Source of the DNA: Rachycentron canadum
Lineage: Eukaryota > Chordata > Actinopteri > Carangiformes > Rachycentridae
NCBI GenBank assembly: GCA_038496675.1
Contig: CM076656.1
Coordinates: 21,683,836 to 21,747,835 of the forward strand
Reading direction: 5' to 3'
DNA length: 64,000 bases
Shown here: one piece after another, positions 50,700 to 62,780 of the stretch
How the letters are laid out: each line of letters starts with the position of its first letter
Position numbering within the stretch: the stretch's first letter is position 1
Translations under genes and position numbers: made by a program
Notes under the pieces: generated by a model
Told to the model about the DNA's origin: nothing
The model's input: only the letters and a program-made list of their open reading frames with translations
Database searches by the model: none

Positions 50700-53000
50700 G
50701 GGTATGTGAGCATTTGTGACCTGCTGCCCAACTGACTGAGGCAAGCAGCAGGCCGTCAAAATAAGAAGGCATCTGTTCCAGCAAATCCTGGCAAAGGCAG
50801 AGACAGTTAGTGAGATGAAGTGGGAGGGAAGTCGGAGCCAGGGATGAGTGTACGGTGGCCCCCATTTGAGGTTTTATGATTGTTTTTCTTTGCAATAATA
50901 AAGGGAAACTAAATGATATGTGACTGCAATTTGTAAGGAAAACATGGGGCCTGCTGCAAATTAGGCATGCTGCAGCACTTCCACCTCGCTTCCATGTAAA
51001 TATAACCGGCTTTGGGTTGTGACAAGGAGACAGAAAAGGAAAACAGACTAAAGAGGAGCAAATAAATAAACAGTCAAGCACTCAAATGGGTTTTTTCTGC
51101 TCTTTGGTTTTTGCGTATGCTCGTATTTGACTCTTGCTACTCCAGATTTTAGAAGGTATCAGTGATTTTAATGCTGTTTCCAACTCTCTTCTCTTCCTTT
51201 GTGCTATTACTACACCAAGAAAATGGCTAAAAAGAAAAATAAGAATAAAACAAGTTGACCACACAACAACAACAAAAAAAAAAGAAATCAATGTCGCCTG
51301 CCAATTCTGCCATTTTCTCTGCACTGTAGCATTTTGCACAAAAGCTGGCAGATCATCACATCTAAATTCTTCCACTCTCTCTGTCCAGCCCTCTAGTCTT
51401 CTCTCATAGCTACTGTCTGACAATACTGCGGTGCAAGGCACAGAGGCAGCTGCACAACCAACATAAGAAATTCTGTAAATTTCACACTCTGCTGCCTGCC
51501 AAAAAAACCCAGGGCCCAGATTCGGTGATTTGGCCTCTCGAGTCTCATTCCAATCTTCCCCACCGCCTGCCACCAGCAGAGGACCCTATTCCCGCTGCAG
51601 CTCCCTGTTTGGATGCAGCTCCCAGAAAACATCTTGAAGTCACCGGCTATGGGGTCATTTCAAACAAGTCAGAACAAGCTCAGATCTGTGGCACTGAACA
51701 ATCTGCATTATGCTCAGAGAAGCCATGATGAAACCAATTGCAAGAGATGACTAAAGAGAAATAGCAGTAAAGAAAAAAAAAAAGAAGAAAAAAAGGAGAA
51801 GAAAGGCAATCACAGCATCATTTAATCTAGAGCCAAGGTGAGGAAAGTAAGTTTTATAATTAGATATATTGTGGCTTTTATACAGGATATATAACTCCAC
51901 ACAGCTCTAAACGTATTTCCATATATAGATTTTGTTTCTGTGTCTTAAATCCTGTGTGGTCAGATTTTACTTTAGAGACGAGATGAGTAGGCTGCTGACA
52001 CCGTCGGGGGATTGTTATGCATTTTGAAACTCCAGTGTCTTGAGCGGGCCAGAAGCAAATGTATTGACAGGGGAAATAGAGGCACTGAATCAAGCAATTT
52101 ATAGATCCTCCTCTTTCCCATGTGAGAGATAAAAAAAAAAAAAAAGAGTAGAGTGAATAACAAGCACTGTGCTATGCAGAGTTTCCAGCTGGGGGCCCCT
52201 GTGCATGCTTTTGTGAGTGTTTACAAATGTTTACCATAGACTGTTTATTAACTTTACTCAATGTAGTGACAAATGCATATAAGAGCAATATAATTGTTTT
52301 ATTTTGGGATATAAATAAATATGGTAAAATGTAATAAATATTTATTGCGTCAATGTGTGTGTGACTTAGAAGACATGTACAGGGAAAAAGGAGTTTCCTG
52401 TACTGTAAGTGTGTGTGAATTTATATATATATATATATATATCTCCACAACTACAGTGAAATAAATACCAACTTTTTCCAACCAAGCTTCAGGGTTATTA
52501 TTATTATTATTATTTTTTTTTTTTTTTTTTTTTACAGCATAAGCATTTTCCTAGTTCTACAATTTTCAAGGAATAGGAAACCACTAAACATGGTATTCCA
52601 CAATTGAATTACTTCCTAGTCATTGGGGAGTTAATAGCTGGTTGCATGTTACACTTACACGTTATGTGACATATTTATTTTGCCACTGGCTGCATGACTG
52701 CAAATAAACACACCAGTGCTTTAAATCTGGACAGTTATCAAGCTGCGGGTACGACACTGTACGTTAAAGGTGAATTAAAATTTCACCTCAAAGTAAAAAT
52801 AATTTCAAAGGCTCAAAAAGGGGCAATCGAAGCTAAAATAGATATACTTTAAAATCTTAGGACATAATATTTTAAGGATGCATAAAAATATAATGGGTGA
52901 TATCTCCTGTTCACGTTGTGTTGTCGCTCTGAGTGACAAAACGGCCATTGTTATTTTGTTGGTCAATTCACAAACCTTTCTAGTTTCATTTGGATGACGG
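50700..53000. other. Intergenic, no gene seen
   Basis: No gene was found. The 163-codon minus-strand ORF (51082-51573) lacks coding bias, family resemblance and splice context. There is an A-run (about 52131-52145), a TA repeat (52422-52442) and an ATT/T-run (about 52496-52532). Confidence 0.5.
52422..52442. repeat. (TA)n microsatellite
   Basis: About ten TA units in an AT-rich setting. Confidence 0.9.
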
Positions 53001-53009
53001 CAGCATCTT

Positions 53010-53170
53010 GTAGGGGCCAGCCAGTGGGCTTTAATCAGGAGCTGGATTTGTTTTGCAGCATCCCGGTAATTAACTGATTGATAATTTCTGGGTTGGTTCC
53101 CCTTAATTACGGGGCTGATTGTAAATGAACATGGTGATCCAGTGAATTGGAAGCGACCTACACAAAGTGG
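53010..53170. promoter_or_regulatory. Candidate enhancer-like element with two TAATTA cores
   Basis: TAATTA occurs at 53067-53072 and again at 53104-53109, 37 bp apart. Between and beside them are ctgattgataatttc (TGATTGAT, TALE/PBX-like) and ggggctgattgtaaatgaac. The block is non-repetitive and flanked by AT-rich DNA. Any frame through it is chance. Confidence 0.38.
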
Positions 53171-56100
53171 GACACCTCTTCCAGATTTCTGCCATGTCTG
53201 GTCACCGCCCACACACTGTTGTGGCTAAAATGACGTTGAAGAAATCTTTCCCCTGCCTGGACCTCTGTTACCACACTTTTATTATCCTCTTAGAAACACA
53301 GAGCAAGCTAGACTTTATTTCACCAACTACACTTCATTTTTAATTATATACAGTGAAAGGTTTGAAATTTAAATTCTAATTTGTGTAAATAGAAACATTA
53401 GCTAGCTATCTATAAATAGATAATGTTCTGCAGACAGGCATTGTCATTTGAATTAAAACACAAAAATAAAGAAACAGGAGCGGGGGAAGAAGAACAGTAA
53501 ATTAGTGTGTAGCTGCAGCATGTGGTGGAGTGACGTTTCAACACAGGGAGCCCTCCTGCTGTCATGGACCAAGGCTTTAACAAGGCAACATGACGTTCTG
53601 TCTAATGTAAACGTGCATTGTGGCAGGTTTTATTTTTTCAACCCGTTTATAGGCAGATATTAAACTTTAGCTGGTTCACTGTACTGAATCAGGCACAAGC
53701 CTCCGCCCTCTCCTGCTTTCGTGTGATTTGAAAAAGCACATTTTTATATTTTTGTCTCCATTCGGCTTTGGCCAAAATATCTACTTTTATATATACAATA
53801 AAAAATATGAAACAAATTAAAAACAGCAAACAATGAAAAATGATGATGTTATACATAATTATTTGATTGTATACTTTTTGTATGATTATTATTATTTGCA
53901 GCGCGAGCATTTAAAAGGACTTTATAGTTGAAGTTAGCAGGTTTAAGGAGTAAGAAGACTGTAAGTGATATATTGACAAAATGGTCTGGGAAGATGACAT
54001 GTTCTATATAAGGAAGACAGATGATTGAAGGAGTTCAAGAGTCACTCTGCCATGTGGAGGAGTGTTCTGCAGCAGCTGCAATCAAGGCCTTTATGGCGAC
54101 CATTACTCCCCAGCTGATGAGGAAAGTGGAACCTCCTCATCATGGCTGCCTGACTGGGATCAAGGCCAGTAAAACCTCCGCAACCTCTGAGCTACCCATG
54201 ACCCAGCGGCTCACCTTCCAGTGACATCAAGACTACGGCGAGGGGAGGGCGAGGGAGACACGAGGGAGGAATAACACAAACAAAAGATGGCATTCTCTGC
54301 GTGCTCTGCTCTGAGTGTTTCCTCTTAATCCCCATAAATGAGAAGCAGTTGTAAGGTATCTGTGTTTGTAATAGCTGGTAATAGAAATATCAATTTCAGC
54401 ACTTGTGGTACTTCTGAGGTATGGGGCGTCTTTTGTCTGGGGATTGCTCCTTGGCAGAGCACCGGTGAGCTGTGCTTTGCAGGATTTTCTCATCTCTTTA
54501 TTTCAACATCTTCTGGAAAGGCATGTGGAAAATGTTTTGATAAACAGAGCGGAGAGAGAGAGAGAAAAAAAAAAACTAAACTAAAATTCAGACCAGGATA
54601 GTGTACAGTGAAGCATATGTCTGCAATTCAGTTTTAAGTCCGGATGAAGTCACAATGGAGTTTTGTTTACTGTATCATCAACATTGGAGCATGCTTTGGC
54701 AATGCTTGCACAATTGCAGAACGATCACATAATTTGTTTGCATGTGAAAGTGTTTTTCTATATCTGAGCAGAGGGAAATTTTCCAAATGACTCATTGTTT
54801 GTCTGAAATAATGAGACCAGACCTAACAAAGACTTCAGGAAACCTATATAAAGTATGCTTCAAGTATGCTTTCAAGATGCAACGGTAGACGCGAATGGAG
54901 TGAGAATACCGCAGCAACAGAGTTTGCATGAGAGTAGCCAAAAAATTTTAGAAATTCTGAAGTTGAAAAGCTCTTTCAGACAGCACAGCAGGGAAAAAAA
55001 TACATTTACTGTAAACCTGTATCTCCTTGAGCTGCTGCCTTAATCTAAAAGAGAAGAAGAAGGAAAAAAAAAAAAACTGCCTCACTATTCTGCGAGAGAC
55101 CAAGGAGCCATCCATCACTATTTTCCACAGTGCTTTACTGTCCAAACTGCTCTCTCAACATGAAATGAGTACTGCGGGGCCGGGCAGAGGTTTTTGGCCT
55201 CTGAACAACTGTACAAAGTGAGGGATACTAAGCATCCATTACTGCGCTGTTCTCAGCTAAGTGGAAGCAAAGTGCAGGTATTGTTTCATTTTAAAAATAC
55301 AGATTAATCATCATCATTTTCAATCAAGTTTTATGCAGGATTTTACCTGAATATGTAAACAATACAAGAAAAATAATTATTATTATTTTTTTTTTTTTTA
55401 ATTCTGGTTAATGTAATTATCTTTCTATACCATGGATATGTGAAATCAGGATCTTTCACACCGACTGTACATGCATTGATCCGTCAGTGGGAGATTACTC
55501 AAAGGATTTGATTTGAATGATAAAAGGGTACAAATAAAACAAAACCAAAAAAAATTCCCTCAATTCTGTATTCATAACGTCAAATCCTTACATAGGTTAA
55601 TATCGGTCAACATGCTCTCCTTTCAGCATTAAAAGAATCAACAGTAAATTATACATGAGAAGCAAGCGTCTACCTAACCCATTAAAAAACACCCTAACCT
55701 GCGGGTCAGGCAGCAGACACCAATAACAGAATCTACGCTCGCACCTTTCCTCGTCATGTCAACTGAGACAATGAGGGCCTCGGCTGGGGGCATGACACGA
55801 ACACATTCTGATACTGCAGTGGAACAAAAGTGGGGCCACTGAGCGTCCCTGTCAAGTGCCAAAGAATAGAAATACAGTCACTGAATAGCCATGCAGCCAA
55901 ATCCAGCACCACCGTGCCCTCAGACAATAGGTGCGGTGCTAATCCCTCTTCACGGGGTCTGCATCCCCTGTCATGCCCACTGGTGAACCATGCTGAGACG
56001 CTGCGTTGGCGACTGACACCTTGACAATGGCGGCGTCCCGGGCCACTGTTGGGCCTGTGTGCTCTGCACTGCTGTGCATGGAATCTGCATTGGGGGGGTA

Positions 56101-57430
56101 AAAAGAGATGAGCAATGTGTTAAACAATAACCTGCCTGGGTGCTGAGACCCCCGTCAAGTAGCTCGGTGTGGCCACCCATCAAAACCCTTGAGCCTAGCA
56201 TTTTGAGGCTGGCAGACACTCCAGCCCACACCCACCCCCCTCTGTTATCCACCCCTATCAGTCTTGTGTCTGGGTTGGGCCTGGCTGGGCCTGCTCTTCT
56301 GTCCTCTGCTCTGCTCTGGTGAATCTGACAGCTGTTACCGGGGAAGGTTATTCACTCAGCGCATCTCTCCATACACACACACAATGACCCTGTAGCCCCC
56401 GCCTGTCTAGCCAACCAGCTCTTACGCTCCACGAACAACAGACAAGGTGGAGAAAACGAGCTGACAGTGTCACTCGTCCGCCACTTACATTTCACGCTAC
56501 ATATGCGCCTGAAGACGGCTCTTTTTCGCCCCAAAATAACTGAGCAGACTCAAATACAGTGACACCGTTTGCGTTTTTTCCTCTTTTACACGTACAAGGC
56601 AAGCTGGCAGAAAATAGGTCAAACACTATGCGGATGTGGTTCAACTGAAAATGGCTGCTGCGGTGAGCGTCTTTGTCTGAATGGACGCCTGCAGTAGCAC
56701 TGAGCTCAGATGGGTGGCGCTCTTACTGTATTTACAATACAGCCCATCGTCTTCGCCCTTCTGGTTTGTTAAGACTGAAGAAGTTGCTAATTGCTTTATT
56801 CCCGATTTAATAAAAATACACTGTGTTGTTGGAATTACTCCTCAACATACACAGACAGCTTTTTAGAAGACAAGAAGAAGAAGCTGGCTTTCTCTCTTCT
56901 TCCTCTGCAGCTCATTTCTGGCATTTCTTTTTAAAAATCACATGAATTTCTTTGCTAATTCACTGTGACAAGAAAAAACAAACTGCAATGTCAGCTTCAT
57001 GTGCATCTGTGCCATGCTGCAGGATTGATTCTTTGAATTCAGATATTCTGTTGTTATTTTCTAGCCTTGGATGCCTCTTGGTGTGGGATGCCCTAGCCTC
57101 TGTTGTCTGACATGCATTTTATACCAGCTCACCAGAACCGTTTCTCACGCAGTTGCGCTCGCAATGATCCATCCTTTGTGGAGTCTTTCACTGCCTGGGA
57201 TTGAGTTTCTTGTTATTTACAGATAAGTGTGGTACAGTAGTTGATCTTTCTGTGCTGTGCTGATGCGGTGTACAGTTTGCTAATTGGAAAATAATGAGGG
57301 TAATAATGGCCTACCACTCATTAAAATTCATCAGTTTTCAGCATTGTATTGAGCGTGAATGAAATGACATGGAGAAAGAAGATATTAGAATATCATCTCA
57401 TTATATTGACACACTTAATTATATTTAAAA
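53171..57430. other. Intergenic, no gene seen
   Basis: AT-rich to balanced sequence. T-runs occur at about 55387-55401. A CpG-containing block lies at about 55880-56140. An island at about 57060-57400 has homeodomain-like cores (gctaattggaaaataatgag, cactcattaaaattcatcag). Short ORFs have no support. Confidence 0.5.
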
Positions 57431-57443
57431 AAGCCACTGTTGG

Positions 57444-57671
57444 TGTATGACTTGAATATCTATATACTTAATGAGCATGTAATAATTCCCCCAACTCGGC
57501 CATATTGTGGCTGGTTAAATATACATTGGTGGAAAACAGTTACCATACCAGCGATACACACAATGTAATACTGATAGTGCGTGCTACACTGCCTCTGTAT
57601 ATTTAATGTGTTCTTATGAGCAAGGCTGCTATGTATGACCTGAGGATCTACAAACTTAATGAGCATGTAAT
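57444..57671 (+). repeat. Local direct duplication (two arms about 190 bp apart)
   Basis: Arm 1 (57444-57484) and arm 2 (57633-57671) share the frame gtatgac-tga-atct-a-a-acttaatgagcatgtaat, with the last 17 bases (acttaatgagcatgtaa) identical. Further downstream, gcgatacacac in unit 1 resembles gacgatacacat in unit 2. This suggests an old tandem duplication of about 190 bp. No gene is involved. Confidence 0.55.
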
Positions 57672-57699
57672 CATGCTTTTGGCAGACCTACTTTGTGAC

Positions 57700-58930
57700 T
57701 TGACGATACACATTAAATACAAAATAGTGAAAAGCTGTTTACTGTATTTCACACACACACAAACACACACGTTATTATTGAAAATATATATTGCGTTCAG
57801 GATGTAATGTGGGTAATGACAATTCTCCACTGGCATGTTTCTCACTCACAAAAATCAATGCATGAATATATTCACACAGGCACAGAGCACAAATGTGCAC
57901 AGACATATTTCTGCACATTATTCATATTTAAGGTGTTCGTTTACATTTGGAGCAGTAAATGTGTTTAGATAGAACAATGACATTTGCAGCCATCGCTGTC
58001 CCAGCACCAGCACCGATATCATCCTCCATACTGATTTTCTCTCGAAGAAACATCATTACCACATTCAGTTTCTCCAGCTCAGTCAGCTGAGTGGGCAAAC
58101 ATGCACACAAACGGTAAAAAGCCAGCGCATAATGCACGCACGCACACATGCATACACATAAAAAACACATATAGTCTACTCTCTCAAGTGGCAGGGCCAG
58201 TCGCACATTGTTCTCTCTGCCTCCATCCCTGACGGCAAAGCTGTACTGTCAGTTTACCTTGCCCCAGGACATCCATGGGACAGCCTATCAGCCTTCTCCC
58301 CACTGCCAAAGACATGTAGCCTTGTTTATCTCCTAATTGACTCTCAGAGGAAGGCTGAGATTGACAGTGTTGCTCCCACACCACTTAAGTCCTTTTTAGC
58401 CAAGCAAACCCTGCACGCCGTCATCTGTTAATAATACATCGTGGCAGACTTACTTTATTGATAAGTACTGCTTCACCTCGCACTTTAGTCAAATTCAGCC
58501 GAGGAGAGAGTCGTTAGAAGCCAATCACGTCTTCTCATTTGAGGAGATGACTTTCTCTGTCACTTTTTCCCAGTTCTGCCTCACATCTATGATCAGAAGA
58601 CTCAGAAGCGATTGAGTGTCGGAGAGGCTACGGGGAGCAACATGTCCTGGCAAACCAAAACACGAGTGGGGCTTCATTTGTTTCGTATTCCCCCCAGTCG
58701 TGATCAAATGAAGCAGCACTCATTTTTGTCCAGTGTGGCAGCACAATTAGGGAAGCCAACAGCTGACAGAAGTGTTGAGATAACATATATTGTCGAGCGT
58801 ATTTATTATGCATTGACGGATGGGAAGACAGACTGGAGATGCCATAACAGCTCTAAACAGAAACGAAGGGATTGATTGAGACTAATTGACAGCATGAGAA
58901 AGTAGGGGTGAGGTGGTGGGGGAGGCATCA
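57700..58930. other. Intergenic, no gene seen
   Basis: Contains short CA-rich stretches (about 57751-57770, 58135-58160) and otherwise unique sequence. No splice-consistent exon on either strand. Confidence 0.5.
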
Positions 58931-58939
58931 GGGTGATGT

Positions 58940-59310
58940 GTTTAATTTTTCTTTCCCTGCCACTTACTTGTCATCACCTGACAGGAAGCAACTTTCCTCC
59001 TGATGATGCACGCTGCGCATTTGACACCTTTCTGAAAGCCCGGCCTACCTCTTGTGATGGCGGTGGGGGTGGGGGGCGGGGAGGACGGGGTAAAAGGGCA
59101 CCGGGTGCGAATGCGAATGAAGATGGCCCTTGTCCTCGTCTGTCGGAGATTATTTAGTGGGTCGCGACTGGCGTGCTGGCGGTTTGTCACGCGCCACTAG
59201 CGGTGATGTCACGAAGGCCACCCTTGCAGAGCTCTGGCCAGCTGGGTGCCGTCACAGAGCCTCATCACGTCTCAACTAAGCAGCCCATGACTTTTTAAAA
59301 CCCCGCAGGG
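58940..59310. promoter_or_regulatory. Candidate GC-rich regulatory block
   Basis: A GC- and CpG-richer block between AT-rich flanks with several distinct landmarks: gcacgctgcgcatttgac, a G-run cluster (59063-59090), ggagattatttagtgggtcg, gtcacgcgccactagcggtg (partial CTCF-like) and tgatgtcacg (CRE-like). The frames through it lack stops only because of GC content. It could be an enhancer, an insulator or an unannotated promoter. Confidence 0.33.
59063..59090 (+). other. G-quadruplex-prone tract
   Basis: Four G-runs of at least four bases occur within 28 nt, with short loops (GGGGG, GGGGGG, GGGG, then GGGG after agagac-like spacers). This fits the usual intramolecular quadruplex pattern on the plus strand. 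Confidence 0.55.
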
Positions 59311-61229
59311 GGAGAAATATTAATAGAGCTGCACAGTAACACGATCAGCAAGGATATTGAGAAATAGTTGCATTAGAGGGTCTGCTCTGAAACAGGTAAA
59401 CAAATTACTCTGGGCTTCTGGATAAAACTCTTGGCTGTCAAGATGAGATGGAAAGAGGGAGTGTTGGCCTTTAATCAAGGTTTTATTGAATAAATAAGCT
59501 CCACACATGCACAAGAGTGAATCACCTCTCTTTTATCGCTTGTTTGATATCCCTGTCCTCTTTGTCTTAGCTCCCACGGGGCTCAGCTTTTCTTCCAAGT
59601 TTGCAACAAGCTCACTTGTGTCCTGTGTTGTAATTCATTCACTAACCACTACAAGTACATCAAAGCCCCTTTCTCTTCCCTATGATACTCATGTTAGTGG
59701 CTGACAGAAAGAAAAACAGCATTTTTCATCCTGGAATTATTGTCTGGGCTGAGACACTTTGTAGGTGCTGCCCTCACATACGTGGAGTCTGGTGAACATA
59801 TAGCTCAGATCTTCAGCAGGCGCCCTCATGATAGGAGCGATCTGCTGCACAAGAGAACTATCAAAACCTAGAGACATGACTGTCGGGGTGCCAAAAGGCT
59901 TTGTTAATTCTCTAAGCCAGCTTCTTTGAGCTGTGCTTGACTTCAAACAAGCTCAGACACAGAGGACTCACCTGGGGAGAAGAAAGGTTGTCTTCAGCTG
60001 AGAGAATCTCATTTCCACCCTCTTGTATCCACCACCTTCAGCCATCACTTATTGAGGAAATCCTCCTCACTGTCCAAAGTACTTCAGCTCATTATGCACT
60101 AATGATCTGTCTGCTTTTTCAAAGTACCCCCTTTGATTATACAAGTATGGACACAAACTTCTTTGCACAGAACACAGCTGAAGTACATAAGAATTACTTT
60201 TCACTTGCGGTAAAGAGCCTGTTTCGCAGCGGACAGGAGAGCGGGGATAAAGCAAAAGAACATTTTTAACAAGACCTTCAAAGGAGCCCAAAGATCTCCT
60301 CTCCCAGTGATGGTGGTAAAGTAAAATATGTAAAGGTAACCTGCAGTGCCACTGACTACAACACACACGCACACAGACGCACACTCACAGCCTGACCTTG
60401 TGCAATCTCTTCCCTTAACTTCTGGATGCTGTTCACTCCACTCCGACACGTTGTTCAAATGCCTTACTGAAAATTTTCTTGTGACACTTGGAGTGTGCGC
60501 GCCTCAGCGTGTGCGAGTGTGTTGCAAGCATGGAGGTGCGAGTGGCCGTTGGAAGGGGAGGGGGTAATCTCATTCTCCTTTTCAATCTGGTAATCAAGTT
60601 GACAGCATGACAAATGGACACGATCAGCTGTCTGCCTCCATAAGACATAAATATACCGTATTACACGCTTCTATGTGGGATTCCACTCTGCAAAAAAAAG
60701 ACATTAGAGAATAGCTCCTCAAATGGAATCAAGCTGAGTTGAGTTTGTCTGATATTTAGAGATTCGTGGGCATTTAAAAGACCAACACAGAACAAGAGAC
60801 AGTACAAATGAACGTGAGCCGTGTGTACAGACACGTGCACGAACACGCACGGAGGCAGATGCTCCTGTTTATTTGATAGCAGCCCTCTCTTTTACTTCTA
60901 CACTCCGGCTCTCCCACAGCCTGCCCCCTGTTAGGCCTAATAGCACAGAGGAGTCGACTTGTCTAAGTAGGGCCTACTGTATATCACTGTGCTGTCTCTG
61001 CCCATATCTGTGCCGCCCCCCCCCCCCCCGCTTCTACTCACCCCCTCCATCCCCACCGCCATTAATCTATCCCTCCATCCCTCTATCTTGAATACCTGAT
61101 TTGGCTGAGAGCTTTGCACTTCACTACACTGCTGCCTATTCCTGAGACTTGGTGCACTGCGAAACACATGCACTAACTTACACACACACGCACACACACA
61201 TTATTGAAGACTTATCCAATTATACACAC
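59311..61229. other. Intergenic, no gene seen
   Basis: Balanced to AT-rich sequence with a C-run (about 61014-61029) and short CA tracts (about 60360-60385, 61180-61199). No exon supported. Confidence 0.5.
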
Positions 61230-61480
61230 AACAAGGAGCTCAGAAAGCATGAACTGACCTGTGGCGGCTTTCTGTCTAATAGCAGATATGATGTGTCTCA
61301 TTGATATCCTGCGCCGGGGGCCCTGTAGCTGCTTCGTCACCTGTTCGCAGTGTCACAATGACGCTGACATGAAAAAGTCCAGTTAGACGATTGACTTCAG
61401 TGCAGCTCTAAATTAAAATAATCCTGCATCATAGCATCCAGAGACAACACCTCCTGATAATGGAATGCATCAGATATCAT
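61230..61480. promoter_or_regulatory. Candidate enhancer-like element
   Basis: A unique-looking block with ttgatatcctgcgccggggg, cttcgtcacctgttcgcag (E-box CACCTG) and cacaatgacgctgacatg, then ctctaaattaaaataatcctg. No coding support. Confidence 0.28.
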
Positions 61481-61493
61481 CTTGAAAGGATTT

Positions 61494-61517
61494 TTTATTT
61501 ATTTATTTATTTATTTT
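61494..61517. repeat. (TTTA)n tetranucleotide repeat
   Basis: About five TTTA units inside a T-rich run. Confidence 0.88.
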
Positions 61518-61738
61518 GAGAGCTTTACAACAAAATAAATACACAAAATAATCCCTTCCTGGCAAAGCAAGCAGGCGTGCTCCGGTTACTGATATTTACA
61601 CAGTACAAAATAATAACAATGCTAATGTCAATAGAAACACAATAATGTCCCAATCTGATTACGGAGCCTGTGTGTATATGGCGAGTAGAAAATTAAATTT
61701 GAAATTTGAGAACTTGCCTCTGTCTGTAATGTATTACG

Positions 61739-61801
61739 GTGGGGGGCTGGGTGGAGGTGGGGGAGGTGAAGGGGAGAGGAGGGGAGGTGAGGGAGGGTGG
61801 G
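61739..61801 (+). other. Long G-run cluster (G-quadruplex-prone)
   Basis: About 60 bp of almost pure purine/G sequence with at least eight G-runs of three to six bases separated by loops of one to five bases. This is the strongest quadruplex-type tract in the window. It directly precedes the candidate element at 61840. Confidence 0.6.
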
Positions 61802-61839
61802 CAATTTAATAAACCCGCCAAAAATTTTTAAAATGCATA

Positions 61840-62130
61840 TTGGCCCGAGATAACGTGGAGACTGTCCTTTTTTCTAAAGTAATTATGAGATTTTATTCAT
61901 TTCTGTCATTAGTCAAACTGACAGCTGGTCCCTGCAGGCTGGACTTGTCCCATTCTCCTCTCCTGCTCACCTATCAGGGAAGGAACCCCATAATGAATGT
62001 TTACAACACACAGGTAACAGAGTAAATATTGGACTCATCAATTATGGTGGATGAGGGAACTGGCAATCAAATCCCATGATTATTGTTACCATTGTGGGCA
62101 ACATGAGCCCTGACAGTGGCTGGTGGTCAC
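61840..62130. promoter_or_regulatory. Candidate developmental enhancer-like element
   Basis: Among the most motif-dense non-coding blocks here. TAATTA is at 61880-61885, a FOX-type TGTTTAC at 61998-62004 and a second FOX-type GTAAATA at 62022-62028. SOX-type ATTGTT and CATTGTG lie at 62082-62087 and 62090-62096. A tgacagctggt TALE/E-box site lies near 61919. It has no simple repeat and no real ORF. I infer an enhancer; conservation is untested. Confidence 0.42.
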
Positions 62131-62439
62131 ACGTGACACACGGTGCGAGTCCAGCCATGAACACCACACTCGTATAAACACATGCACGGACACACTGAGG
62201 CAGATATAGACACGAAAAAAACAAAAACAAATGCGCGCCCTCTCACCTTGTCATTTTGTGGAGCTGTCTCACCTACACGAGATAGGGCAGGAAAGGAGCT
62301 TGTTAACATTGTGTTGGGGGAAAACAGCGAACGGGTGAGAGATAATGGGAGAGTGAAAACAAGGGAAATGGAGGGAAAAAAACATTTAAATGATACTGTT
62401 ATCATCAAGGGCAGTTGCTCTCAAAGCAAAGGTTGGTAA

Positions 62440-62780
62440 AAATTTATATGGTTTACATTTCCAAAAAGAGGTATAAATATTTATTACCTCCACTGTGCCT
62501 GGGTGAGCAATGATTACTTTCAAAATAAATGACAAACAAGGGGCTTTGGTTCCTTTGTCGATGGTGGGGCGGTCATTTGCTGTGAAACTTAGTTAATCAA
62601 CGAGCTGGAGAAAAATAGCTTGCGTTGCTATTGTTACTGACTCAGTAAGTGTGTGTGTTTTCTTTTGCCTCATAATAGTCTGGAGACTTCATTTGTGTGG
62701 CGCTCAAAAGAACCGCATGTCTAGGCATGGCGGCTTGGACTCCCTCTCTCTAACTTTGTGCTGATGTCTGCGCCTATCGT
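62440..62780. promoter_or_regulatory. Candidate developmental enhancer-like element
   Basis: Non-repetitive block containing ggtttacattt (FOX-like, about 62450-62460), ataaatatttattacc, caatgattactttc, cctttgtc (SOX/TCF-like), gttaatcaac (HNF1-like half site, 62592-62601) and a perfect palindrome around an AP-1 core at 62634-62648. No coding frame. Paired with the block at 61840, it suggests a regulatory cluster near the right edge. Confidence 0.4.
62634..62648. promoter_or_regulatory. Palindromic AP-1/MARE-like site
   Basis: The 15-mer TTACTGACTCAGTAA is a perfect palindrome around a central C, with the AP-1 core TGACTCA at 62638-62644. MAF-type sites extend this core on both sides (TGC...GCA), while here the flanks are TAC...GTA. 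So AP-1, CNC or MAF dimers are all possible. Confidence 0.45.

Noticed and set aside
50569..51081. 170-codon minus-strand ORF
   Set aside because: It runs through the 27-unit TG repeat as a Thr-His repeat; an artefact of simple sequence.
51082..51573. 163-codon minus-strand ORF
   Set aside because: No recognisable domain, no coding bias, no splice context; the hydrophobic stretch comes from a local AT-rich tract. Consistent with chance.
59190..59215. CTCF-like reading of gcgccactagcggtg
   Set aside because: Several core mismatches (including the central G run), so it is below a useful threshold; mentioned only as partial within the block.
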